In this document: piece by piece, positions 21,778 through 31,535 of the stretch
Layout: every line of letters begins with the position of its first letter
How positions within the stretch are numbered: position 1 is the stretch's first letter
Made by a program: the position numbers and the translations under genes
The notes under the pieces: model-generated
Told to the model about the DNA's origin: nothing
The model's database searches: none
Seen by the model: only the letters and a program-made list of their open reading frames with translations
Assembly (NCBI GenBank): GCA_015680905.1
Contig: CM027383.1
Coordinates: 34,346,501-34,410,500, forward strand
Length of the DNA stretch: 64,000 bases
Reading direction: 5' to 3'
From: Coptis chinensis
Lineage: Eukaryota; Streptophyta; Magnoliopsida; Ranunculales; Ranunculaceae

Positions 21778-21790
21778 TTTGGGGGTGGTT
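21778..21790 (+). promoter_or_regulatory. 3' polypurine tract of the inner element
   Basis: tttgggggtggtt directly abuts the 3' LTR start (TGATAAGAGC). In this family the tract primes plus-strand DNA synthesis. Confidence 0.85.
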
Positions 21791-23267
21791 TGATAAGAGC
21801 CCAAAACTGTAGTTTTAACCCCTTAATAATCATACTTATAGACCAATTATGTGAATAATAAGTAAGAGTTAATACTGATTACGTGTTTTTATGCATTTCA
21901 GGCTTCAAAGTCCATTATGTGCAGAAATGTGCCACTTTAGCGAGATAAATGAGCAATGGTTGGTTACTAAGGAGTTCAGTGATTAAAGGCCAAGATTCAA
22001 GAAGATAAAGCCTTTGTAAAGCCTGGTCAAAAGATGAAAAGTCAAAGTCCACGCAGGCAGAAACAGTGCACAAAGTCAGCAGAACTTCCGAAGACCATAT
22101 CTTTGGACCCAGACCTGAATTGGGCCTACCTTATGTCAAAACGACCGCTCGGAAAAGAGCTTTCCAATGGACCAAGCCTTGACCCAATCAGAGGAGTGGA
22201 AGTGGACGAAAAATCTGCTGAAGCAAACTGCAGTTGAAGAGGCCTTTTGGATTTGAAAAGAATTGGGTTTTGGGCACGATTCTTCGCCCAAAACATGGCT
22301 CCAAGCCCATGCACGATTTTTGGATCTGAATGTATAAAACAAAAGCTTAGCTCTTTGTTAATGGTAGATAGTTAATGGTAGCTAATTAGACCTAAAATTC
22401 TAGATCTAGTTTTTCAATTCAATTAGTTAAAGTAATTAGTTTCAATGCTTGTTTTAGATTAAGTCTTTGAATCATTATCCTTGTTTGATTAGATCAATAA
22501 AATAGTTATTTGCATCAATTTCGATTTTTGTCAATTACATTTCTAGATCTAAATTTATTTCTTGTCATTAGTTCATTTTAGTCATTAAATTAGTTTCCCT
22601 ATTGTTTAATTAAGTAAATTTCAAATCGTGGTATCATGTTTAGTTATAATAATATGGGAAATGATGTTTTGATGACTCAAGGCTAAAACCTCCATTAGAG
22701 GGGTTGATGAAGCCTTGATGAAAACTTAGTTGTTAGTATAGAACTTGTTGTAGAATCTATTCCACTCTAGAAGGTTGTGATTCGCCATGAGAATGGGTGG
22801 ACGACCTCACATGCCAGTTAGTATTTGGTAGAAATGCCATGAACACTAGGGATTAGAACTCGAAATTCTCGCCGTAGAACGTGAGAATTGAGATACAACA
22901 TTCTATGTTAAGTTGTTAAGTTGGACTCGAGGTGGATTCAATTCCCCTCTAATTCCTTTATCTAGATTCAAACAATCATATTTACATAGTATTCGTAGTT
23001 AAATACATCGTAGAACCCTTTTAGCTTCAGCGTAGTATAAACTCCTTCCGTAAATCTCTCACTAGACTTAAGAAGGATTTCTTAGACTTAGAAAACAATC
23101 CATGCTAGAGAACTAGGAGTGGAACGAATCAATCTACTCCACTTATATGTTCAATCGACTATGAGAGTAGAATCTTTGATAATTGAGCAGATAATTTAGT
23201 TTAGTTTACTTACGTTTTGAGTTTCAACATTCATTTCGTAGGTAAACTATTCATTTTTCGTTTATCA
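21791..23267 (+). repeat. Inner element 3' LTR
   Basis: Counterpart of 8313-9793, with the same termini. It is followed by the target duplication ataaa and then by the resumed outer LTR. Confidence 0.95.
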
Positions 23268-23272
23268 ATAAA

Positions 23273-23715
23273 CATAGGAACAACCTTAAGTAGAGTTATT
23301 CGTCAATGATGTTTCGTCCAAGAGGGTATCGGCACTCGCTCGATTGCCTAATTGTAGTCTACTTGTGAGAACAACCATGAAACAGAAGATCACAGATCAA
23401 AGGTAACGGTGGATTCTAATCTCTTGAATTCTCTCTCTTGAATTCTCTCTCCTATAAATTCTCAATAGTTTAATTAGTTTAGTTTAGTTTAACATTAGAA
23501 TCTAAAATCTCTAGAATCATAGTTTTTAATCCCCCAAACCCCCTTTCCAGTCCTGTCCTTCACATAACAGACACTTAAAAGTGGAACGATATCCTACTCA
23601 TCCTTTACTTATTGAGGGATAATTAGGTTTTGATATGCTTCTATTTTGTTCAACGACTATCATCTATTTACATCATCCATATACCATCTCATACACACAA
23701 AAGGAGCGCGTGTCA
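23273..23715 (+). repeat. Outer element 5' LTR, second part
   Basis: It continues the 7147-8312 segment and matches 29,723-30,143. It ends GCGTGTCA immediately before the primer binding site. A duplicated tcttgaattctctctc phrase near 23,431 is present once in the 3' LTR. Confidence 0.92.
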
Positions 23716-23785
23716 AATGGCACCGCTGCCGGGGATATAATTAATTGTAGCCCTAGGAGCATGTGTCAAATGGCGCCGCTGCCGT
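23703..23785 (+). promoter_or_regulatory. Primer binding site of the outer element, duplicated
   Basis: The LTR end plus primer site (ggagcgcgtgtcaaatggcaccgctgccg) is followed about 54 bp later by a second copy (ggagcatgtgtcaaatggcgccgctgccg, 23,757-23,785). The first copy abuts the LTR end at 23,715 and runs on as ccggggat. The second matches the inner element's primer site better. Confidence 0.75.
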
Positions 23786-24409
23786 TTTAAGTTGTTTATG
23801 TTTAACGTTTTCTTTCAAGATTAGAACTTCGGATCTTGAGGTAATTTTAGCCGCATCATCCATCCTTTTGAGAAAGAGAGAAGCATGAAGGACATCTCGA
23901 AGATAAGATCTACCATCCAGGTTAGTCAAATATTCATTCTTTTTATTTCATTCTTAGTTTAGTTGCATCGTAGTTTAGTTTTATTGCTTTCTAGTATAAT
24001 TGCATTTAGAACCTTTTCAACAATTGAAGTTGCAAGCCAACACAGTGAAACATCAAACTCTAGTGTTTCTTGTCTGAATCTTGACAAACAGACTATCGTC
24101 TGTGGGCCATGGTATTTAAGCAATCCAAGTGATTCACCATAACCCTAGAAGAGACAGCATTAGATAACGGGCGAGATATTAGCTGCAAAGCCCAACCCAG
24201 TTAAAGGAAAGTTGTTTTGCATTTTAGTATAATTTAGAATAGTTGCATATTAGTTTAATTGCATTCAAGCATAGTAGGATAGTTTTTCGTAATTTTCGCA
24301 TAGCATTTTTTAGTGTATGCCTCGTCGTCCATATCATCGTCCGGTAAGAACACAATAGTGGACAAGGTTTAACAACCGACTCACAAGAATACTAGACGAG
24401 ATTGATACA

Positions 24410-25978
24410 ATGGTCGCACACAATAATGGAGGTGTTATGGACCCAAATAATCCTGAAGCTATCCCACCCATGCAAGCACAACAGAGGAAGAAGCTGAGTG
24501 ATTTTTATTCGCCAATCATTGGAGACCCACCCAGCAGTATTGTTTTTCCAGAGACAGAAGCTAACCAGTTTGAACTTAGAGCATCAGTAATCTCTATGCT
24601 TCTAAAGTTCAATGGTTCAGACAATGTTCAGCCTTTTATGTTCATATGAACAAATTTCTATCAGTCCTCAAAACTTTCAAAGACCAGAATAATAAGGATG
24701 AGAGTATCAAGTTAATTCTTTTTCCACTCTGTCACAATCAGCCTTACGGAGGACACTTTGGCCCGCAGCGTACTGCAGAAAAGGTATTACAAGCTGGATT
24801 CTATTGGCCTACTCTTTTTAAAGATGCAAATGTTTATTGCAAAGCATGTCCGAGATGTCAATTTTTGGGTAAGACCTCAAAAAGGTTCGATTGGCCTCAA
24901 CAACCGATCCTTATCTCAGAAATCTTTGATGTATAGGGTACGGTATAGATTTCATGGGACCATTTCAACCTTCTTTTGGTTACACCTACATTCTACTGGT
25001 TGTGGACTATGTTTAAAAGTGGATTGAAGCAGTTCCTACAAAGACCGCCGATCATAAAGTCGTCGTGGACTTTCTGAAGAAGAACATTCTACCAAGATTT
25101 GGAACACCGAGAGCCATCATCAGTGATAACGATTCTCACTTCTGTAACCGTGTATTTGGGAATCTTATGGCAAAGTATGGAGTAATTCACAAGCTAGCTT
25201 TACTATATCATCCTCAGACTAATGGTCAAGCATAAGTTTTGAATAGGGAAATCAAGAGTATTCTGGAGAAGACAGTTAATCCTTCTAGGAAAGATTGGTC
25301 TTTTAGACTCCAAGATGCACTATGGGCATACAGAACAGCATTCAAAACACCCATAGGGATGTCACCCTATCTCTTGGTATATGGAAAGGTGTGTCATCTA
25401 CATGTTGAGTTAGAACATAAAGCCTACTGGGCAGTGAAAGAGATGAATTTCAGCCTAGATCAAGCAGGAGAAAGGAGGAAGCTTCAGATCAGTGAATTAG
25501 AGGAATTGAGAAGTGATGCTTATGATAAGTCAAGGATTTACAAGGATAAGACTAAAATATTACATGACAGAAGAATTCTGAAGAGAGAATTTGAACTTGG
25601 ACAGAAGGTTTTGGTCTACAACTCTCGTCTAGAAATTTTCCCTGGAAAGTTGAGATCTAGATGGATGGGACCATTTGTAGTAAGACATGTCACACCTTTG
25701 GAGCTATTGAAGTAGAAGACATAAAGAGAAGGACTCGTTTTAAAATCAACGCTCATCGACTGAAGCCTTTTCTGGAGTTACCTACTGGAGATGTGGAGGC
25801 CGTTTTTCTCAAGGATCTGGTTTATCAGACCACTGTTGAAGCGGAAAATTGGGGTAAGTTACCTACACACCTTAAAGATTACATTCTATGTCTTGCTGAA
25901 CCTGTTACTCTGTCTAGTTTAAGTTTTTTGCATGAGGAAGCCAAGTGTCGTAAGCTTGACTCTGTAGGATCTCATTAG
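24410..25978 (+). pseudogene. gag-integrase fusion left by internal deletion (outer element)
   Basis: The first frame (24,410-24,649) is a gag N terminus (KKLSDFYSPIIGDPPSSIVF), comparable with LSDFYKALSDSP in the inner gag. A frameshift leads to NKFLSVLKTFKDQN, then IKLILFPL. This is the gag sequence just before ADKAASW, but it jumps straight into the integrase zinc region CHNQPYGGHFGPQRTAEKV and FYWPTLFKDANVYCKAC. Protease, RT and RNase H are therefore deleted. The integrase core follows in changing frames: DFMGPFQPSFGY, AIISDNDSHFCN, then HPQTNGQA, a stop, and [12 protein letters not shown]. The C-terminal part (25,239-25,715, then 25,661-25,978 in another frame) ends near PTGDVEAVFLKDLVYQ. 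It is non-functional. Confidence 0.88.
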
Positions 25979-26129
25979 TATAAGTGCCACCGATAGCCGG
26001 CCCCTCAGATTTTCATAACTTTATCCTTTACTGAGAGGAGTTGCAAGCGCCGGAGTCAAAGTCTCATAACTCTAGTAGACCGAGTATAAAATGTCTACAT
26101 GAAGTAAGCATGTTGTCAAGAGATCGATT

Positions 26130-26420
26130 TTGAGATGGAAATCTAAGTGTTCACCACCTGTTAGTTTGTGGGATTTACTCCCCGTTGACCTTCAAAGGAA
26201 GATTATTTCTATCGCTCATGCAGGGTTCGGTAAAAGTTCATTTGCGCGTAAGAGGAGAGTGCGTAAGCTAGGTTGGTGTAAGAATTGCCATTCTGAAACA
26301 TGTCTTGGGTTACAACCATTAAGAGAGAATTGTTGGTACAATGTATACTTTTGTCAATCACCTGCTGAGAGAGATCGGAAGAATCCCTACAAAGTGAAAC
26401 CTAGTGGGTGGGAATACTAG
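26130..26420 (+). CDS. Small unidentified ORF, F-box-like and Cys-rich (outer element)
   Basis: A 96-codon frame about 150 bp after the integrase remnant. It contains SLWDLLPVDLQRKIISIA, which has the LPxDLxxxI spacing of an F-box helix, followed by a basic stretch (ARKRRVRKLGW) and a Cys/His cluster (CKNCHSETC, then ENCWYNVYFC) that could bind zinc. The inner element has no counterpart at this position. It might be a captured host fragment or a fast-evolving post-pol protein. The family is not recognised and an accidental ORF is not excluded, though the Cys spacing argues against that. Confidence 0.45.
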   Translation: MRWKSKCSPPVSLWDLLPVDLQRKIISIAHAGFGKSSFARKRRVRKLGWCKNCHSETCLGLQPLRENCWYNVYFCQSPAERDRKNPYKVKPSGWEY

Positions 26421-26514
26421 TCTTGAGGATCTGACTATAAAGGACTCAAAAGTCTTGAGAATCTGACTTTAAAAGACTCACATTACGACTTGGGGATCTG
26501 ACATAAAAAGACCT
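26418..26514 (+). repeat. Threefold repeat of the CTTGAGGATCTGAC motif
   Basis: Three adjacent units of about 32 bp: agtcttgaggatctgac, agtcttgagaatctgac and gacttggggatctgac, each followed by an ataaa- or ttaaa-containing tail and gac. The inner element has one copy at 16,314-16,344 in the same place, after integrase. Confidence 0.65.
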
Positions 26515-28557
26515 AAAAAAAAAAATTGTTTATATGGGTTTGGGCCGAATCAGTTCACAATTCGACCCAACAACTCATTCTCTTCCCCACACCACCTCAA
26601 AACCCTAAACTAGAATCAGTTCCTATATTTGTTTTGTTTCTTGAACTAATTCTATTTGATTTTCTCTATTTTGTGAGCTTAACCTTTATATGACAGAGAA
26701 AGATCAAAATATTGATATTCGGCATCAATGGTAATATCCTACCTTTTTCTCATCCATTTCATTTACTTCTTTATACATTGAGATCAATGCATGCATAAGT
26801 AGGGGGAGAGTGTACTTGAGAAATGAATTTCAAAAATTAGTTTTCAAAAACAAAAATATTTTTGTTTCTATATCAGTAGCATGAGAAAAATGAATTTTAA
26901 TGATGAGTCTGGGATATAGATTATATACTGCTTAGTGTTGAGTTTGATAGATAGTTGATATTATTGATTTCATTACCGCTTAGACTATTTATTATGCTCG
27001 GACATAGTTCTTGTTGATAGAATTTTTTATTAAGGCACCACCATAGTACTTGGTCAGTTTTGTGTACTTTTGCTAGAAGAGAGATTTAACCCCTAGTAAA
27101 CTGGAGGTAGATTTTTTAGACTTAGCCTGTGAGACTTGAGCTTTATACCCATTCTTTGGAGAGTTCTTACGAAAAATCCGAGTCTTAGTGACTCAACATC
27201 TTTCAGTTCTTTATGTCATTGTAATATAGTCTCATTATTTGTTGATTTGGTTAATCACGAAGTGACATCAACTGGGGAGATAGCCATTAGGTCTTGTAGT
27301 CTATTCAAAACAGAGTATCAAAATATAGTCTCATTATTACCTGATAAGTCAAGTAGTGAACCCATTCAGCCTTTATCCCACCTAGTAGGACCATCATGTT
27401 AAATCCTTTTGAGCCTTACAATAAGCTATTTTCTTTCAAAACCCTTTATCTTTTACCCAACTCTAGACAAAAAGTACAACCCAAAATCTTTATCAGCCAT
27501 ACCCATATATTTCTAAGAATACGAGGGGAACAAGGAGGAAGAAAGAGCACAAAAGGAAGATTACAAGGAAATATCAGAGAAGACCATCATTCTGTTCAAA
27601 GTGAAAGAAGCTAGTGGAAAACAAGCATATCCAGTACTAATCAAGGATATACCACTGAGCTTTTAAAAAAAAAAGTTGAACAGAATGGATGGAAAAGCTA
27701 AGACAAAGGAAAAATTTTCTCTGCAATACAGAATTTGAAGAAATCTTCCAAAGAATGAAGCAAAACCCTTAGGGTTTTTCAGAAACAACCTTTGAATCCT
27801 TTTTACCTTTCCTTCATAAACCAATACCCAAGCCAAATTACAACCCATGACTTATCACTACACTATGGTACGAAGTCTAGAATAGGTAAGAGGATGCTAA
27901 AGTGAAGGACCCGACAATTCATATGTGATTGACATTCTTTCCATGAAACTACTTTCATTCAGAAGTCTGTTTTTCAAGGTAGTATGTGGGATGTTCGTAT
28001 ACATTATTCTTTTCCCCACATACATGAGGTAAAATAGTAGACCATCTTCTGAGAGATTCTTTGCTGAGAGTATGACCAGTGAGGATTTGAAAGTCGAGAT
28101 TATCTGCCTATGGTAAACTAAGGATTATGTTTCTTGGGTAGGAGAGTATAGGAGATTGACTGAGTACACACATAAGCCTTGATTGAGAATTTTGTCAATT
28201 TTTACTATCTCCTATCATAATCTATGAGTCTTTGCAGCAATGTAGTTAGCAATGGAGACCGTCTGTTGGAGTAAGCACTAAGTGGGTAAGGAATTTCTCT
28301 CTCTAAAAAATACTATCATTTTTGAACATGCTATTAATTGATTTTGTGGGTATATCACCTAAAAACCTTCACGAGACTATAACTCATCCTTTTTGGGGAA
28401 CTTAAAGGTTTAAAGGCTTGTTGCATATGGTAAATGCAATCGCGATGCCTGTGAAAGTGAGTTAGGATTTTATTTTTGTTATTAGGATGTGATTTTGATC
28501 TCTTATCTCTTTTTATCTTATTTGCTAAGAGACTAGCAAAATGCTAGTTGGGGATTG
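26515..28557 (+). other. 3' non-coding region of the outer element
   Basis: Only short ORFs without recognisable domains. It contains the conserved hairpin block at 28,420-28,440 and ends in tagttggggattg, a weak polypurine tract, directly before the 3' LTR at 28,558. Confidence 0.6.
28420..28440 (+). promoter_or_regulatory. Conserved 3' hairpin of the outer element
   Basis: gttgcat and atgcaat flank the loop atggtaa: 6 Watson-Crick pairs plus a G-T pair, matching the hairpin at 21,668-21,688. The preceding block (cttcacgagactataactcatcc) also aligns between the elements. Confidence 0.55.
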
Positions 28558-30143
28558 TGAAAAGTGCTCAAAAAGTGCATTTTAACCCTCGATTATACCT
28601 CTTGTTTAGCCATCTTAGTGGACTAATAGTGCTTGTAAGTTATGTTTTATGATTCTACATGTGAAAAGGAGAGTTTTGTAGGATATTAGAGAAAAAGGGA
28701 TAAAACGGAGCAATTCGGAGCATTATGGATCACATGAGAAGCCCGTGGACAATCATGGAGAAGGCTAAGGAATTGATACTATGAAAGATGCGACTTGGAC
28801 CTATTTTGAAGCCTATTTGGAAGCCCTAGGCGAAAGGATTCGTTGCTTGGACCAAAGCCCATAAAAGAGGAAAGAAGGATGGAGCAAAAGAGAAAAATAG
28901 ACTCTCGCATCTGGGACGCAAGGATTGTGCGACCAGACACGATGCTCGCATCTGAAACGCAAGGATCGTGTGTCCAGACGCATGAACCGACACTGTAGCC
29001 ATTTCTTTCACAGTTTTGGAAACGAAGTTGGACTCTCAAAGAAGTTGATTTGTATTAGGAAACAAACCACGACTTGGGATACTTCTAGAACTCATTGTAA
29101 CCCCTATAAATAGAGGACCTAAGTGCCTCATGAAACTGGCCAATTCATTTACATTCTTGTCTCCAGAGCTTAAGACAGAGAGAGATTAATAATAAAAGAT
29201 TCGGTTTTAACTAGTCGAGTCTTGATAAGTAGTCTTTCTAGTCTTATGTTCTTCTAACTCTTCTTCTTCTCGTTCTTCGTGTTCTTCCTTCTATATGAAA
29301 GGCTAATCTTCTTCTTCAAGGGAGGAGATGAAGCCGGTACTTAGGGTTTGATGATTCTTCTAGTTCATGGTGTTATCCAATCAGGTTAGTTATTTATGTT
29401 TTTAGTTATTAGTTCCATTGCCCACACCAGGGGATGGAAGTATAGAATAGGGTTTATGTTTTGTAATATTAATATCATGCTAGCGGTCTGTACTTTTCTT
29501 CTAGTAGTGTAGTTCTTTAGAGTTAGGGAAGTATTCTTTGTGTTGCCCTATAAGGGGTAACTCAGGGAGTGGTTGCCTAGGGGAAGTATTTTTTGTGTTT
29601 GCCTTAAGTGGTAATTCAATGAATGGCTGCCCTATTAGGAAGTACTCCTTGATGTTGCTCTCGGTAATACATTGAATGGCTGTCCGAGCTTACATAAAAG
29701 GAAAAAAGATATTAATAGCATAAACATAGGAACAACCTTAAGTAGATTTATTCATCAATGATATTTCGTTCAAGAGGGTATCGGCACTCGCTCGATTGCC
29801 TAATTGTAGTCTACTTGTGAGAACAACCATAAAACAGAAGTTCACAGATCAAAGGTAACGGTGGATTCTAATCTCTTGAATTCTCTCTCCTATAAATTCT
29901 CAATAGTTTAATTAGTTTAGCATTAGAATCTAAAATCTTTACAATCATAGTTTTTAATCCCTCAAACCCCCTTTCCAGTCCTGTCCTTCACATAACATAC
30001 ACTTAAAAGTGGAATGATATCCTACTCATCCTTTACTTATTGAGGGATAATTAGGTTTTGATACGCTTCTATTTTGTTCAACGACCATCATCTATCTACA
30101 TCATCCATATACCATCTCATACACACAAAAGGAGCGCATGTCA
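28558..30143 (+). repeat. Outer element 3' LTR
   Basis: It begins TGAAAAGTGCTC and ends GCGCATGTCA, with cctataaatagagg near 29,103. It is uninterrupted at the position where the 5' copy carries the inner element (ataaa|cataggaac at about 29,722), which confirms the order of insertions. The target duplication ctaat follows. Confidence 0.93.
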
Positions 30144-30185
30144 CTAATAGACCAACAAGGTATTTGGTATTGAAACTGTTGTACC

Positions 30186-30891
30186 CAGTGGCGGAGCCAG
30201 GATTTTAGTTCAAGGTGGGCAAATTAACATAAAAAAGCAACTCAAAATTCTTAACACCAAAAATTTAAAATTCCAAACATGTGTATATTAATTATCCAAA
30301 AAATGAAGTTTTCCAAAAGCTCGAAATCAAACAAAAAAATTACAAGTTTCCTCAACGAGACCAATTTTCTAAAAGCGTTGCATGATCTCCTCAGAATCAA
30401 TGCTTTTAAATATCTCCTTCTCAATATATGTTACTAAGCAGTCATTCAACCGCTCATCTCATATATGATTCCGAAGTCTATTCCTTACAATATGCGAAGC
30501 TGAAAATACTCTCTCAACATTTTTTTAGAGATTACGAGGGAATGAACTTACGAACGGTTAGAGTTTTTCGATGAATCAATGACACAAGCCACAGTTGACA
30601 AGTTTTTTAGTAGGAAGAATTAATGAAGATTTAATTTTCTTTCTAATTAATTAGAAGTTTTGCTAAGGTGCTCTAAAGTTAGTAAAAGTCCAATCCAATT
30701 TGTAAATCTTAATTAAATCAAGTACCGATCAGCAAAACAACACATTTAGAGTAGCACCGTACCATAGCAAAGTTTTACGCCTTTGGGAAAAAAAACCAAT
30801 GCACATAAGTAATTAAGTACATAACTTCCTATTTTTTTTTTATTTGGGAAAGTTTAGGGTGTGCAGCTGCCCACCCTTGGCTCCGCCATTG
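30186..30891 (-). mobile_element. Short hAT-superfamily element with an 8-bp target duplication
   Basis: The termini CAGTGGCGGAGCC (30,186) and the reverse complement CAATGGCGGAGCC (end 30,891) form the inverted repeats. They are flanked by gttgtacc (30,178-30,185) and gttgtaac (30,892-30,899), an 8-bp duplication with one mismatch, as expected for hAT. The TGGCGGAGCC terminus is common in plant hAT-derived elements. At 706 bp it is a deletion derivative. Confidence 0.85.
30345..30528 (-). pseudogene. C-terminal remnant of a hAT transposase
   Basis: On the minus strand the translation reads VERVFSASHIVRNRLRN, a stop, DERLNDCLVTYIEKEIF and SEEIMQRF. This is the hAT dimerisation region in the form seen in TTF-type/ZMYM1-like plant transposases (VERSFSAMK...TRLRN...LNDCLVTYIE). 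The remainder of the transposase is missing. Confidence 0.75.
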
Positions 30892-30902
30892 GTTGTAACC
30901 AG

Positions 30903-30957
30903 CCTGTTCAGAGTGTAAGAGACCTATCACGCACTAAGCGCCAGCTCTTGCACAATT
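30903..30957 (+). repeat. Short dispersed repeat, copy 2 (partner at 5582-5640)
   Basis: cctgttcagagt, agagacctatcacgcactaag and cgccagctcttgcaca match the copy left of the nested retrotransposons in the same orientation. Confidence 0.65.
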
Positions 30958-31004
30958 TGGTGTCTGATCACTAACGACCTGACAAGGAATGATTGAGTTG
31001 TGTT

Positions 31005-31535
31005 CGACTTGGAAGGTGGTACTCAAATTGTATGATAGTTATTCCCCATTCTGCCGAGTTTACGCACTCGAGATAAAAAGAGGACATGCCATGAGAGTTT
31101 CCTTTTATAAGAAAACTATAGGTCATTGTTAGAGCAATTAGTTCTTGTCATTCCAATTAAACTCAAAGCAATAAAGCTTTTGAGTAGTTTTAACTTTGTC
31201 CTTAGTATACAAACTGGTGATTCATTCCTTCTGAAGTGACCTAAAATATTCAAAAAGTTGGATAGAAAGAACACAATCAAATTATTTGTTTTGCTAAGTG
31301 CTGTCAAAATTTGATCAATGCTTGCTGGTAAGGTCATTGGTTCATCAAAGTTTCATTGAACATTTGCACGTGTGAGGGTCGACATGTGCACGACCTGAAA
31401 GGTGGTACATGGTTCATATGCAACTGAGTTTCTCTTTAATAAGAAAACCACATGTTATTGTTAGAAACAGTTAGTTCTTGCCATCTTTTAGAACTCAAAG
31501 CAATTAAGTTTGTGAGTTGCAACTGGGTCGACCTG
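31005..31535 (+). repeat. Two diverged tandem units, about 180 bp each
   Basis: 31,000-31,190 and 31,375-31,535 align through gac..ggaaggtggta or gac..gaaaggtggta, ataagaaaac, attgttaga, agttagttcttg and actcaaagcaat. Identity is roughly 75-80% by eye. Non-coding, with a spacer of about 180 bp between the units. Confidence 0.5.

Larger units (their letters stand above)
19976..21790 (+). other. 3' non-coding region of the inner element with two terminal-type G tracts
   Basis: No gene. A tttgggggggg tract at 20,213-20,223 is preceded by tgaggacaaagcatgct, and the true polypurine tract (21,778-21,790) is preceded by the matching tgaggacaagcaaaatgct. Between them lies AT-rich DNA (about 20,280-21,590) with no coding signal, then a conserved block with a hairpin at 21,668-21,688. 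Confidence 0.65.
8313..23267 (+). mobile_element. Inner Athila-like Ty3/gypsy LTR retrotransposon, 15 kb, near-complete
   Basis: LTRs of 1481 bp (8313-9793) and 1477 bp (21,791-23,267) begin TGATAAGAGCCC and end CGTTTATCA. The target duplication is ataaa at 8308-8312 and 23,268-23,272, so it inserted into the 5' LTR of the outer element. A primer binding site (TGGCGCCGCTGCC, 9796) and a 3' polypurine tract (tttgggggtggtt, 21,778-21,790) are in place. The gene order gag, protease, RT-RNase H, integrase, then two post-pol ORF blocks, with no chromodomain seen, fits the Athila branch. Several frameshifts and stops in pol make this copy defective. Confidence 0.95.
7147..30143 (+). mobile_element. 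Outer Athila-like Ty3/gypsy LTR retrotransposon, deleted and interrupted
   Basis: Both ends are defined. The 5' LTR starts TGATGAGTGCTC at 7147 and the 3' LTR ends GCGCATGTCA at 30,143. The flanks carry a perfect 5-bp duplication, ctaat, at 7142-7146 and 30,144-30,148. The 5' LTR is split by the inner element at 8312/23,273. After the LTR comes TGGCACCGCTGCCGGGGAT, the type of primer binding site Athila elements use. The internal part is only about 4.8 kb: the beginning of gag, an in-phase jump to integrase, a small unique ORF and a long non-coding 3' region ending in a short G-rich tract before the 3' LTR. It cannot be autonomous because protease, RT and RNase H are missing. Confidence 0.92.

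Noticed and set aside
23718-28557. Considered an intact autonomous retrotransposon because an integrase is present
   Set aside because: Protease, RT and RNase H are absent and integrase has stops, so it is a deletion derivative.
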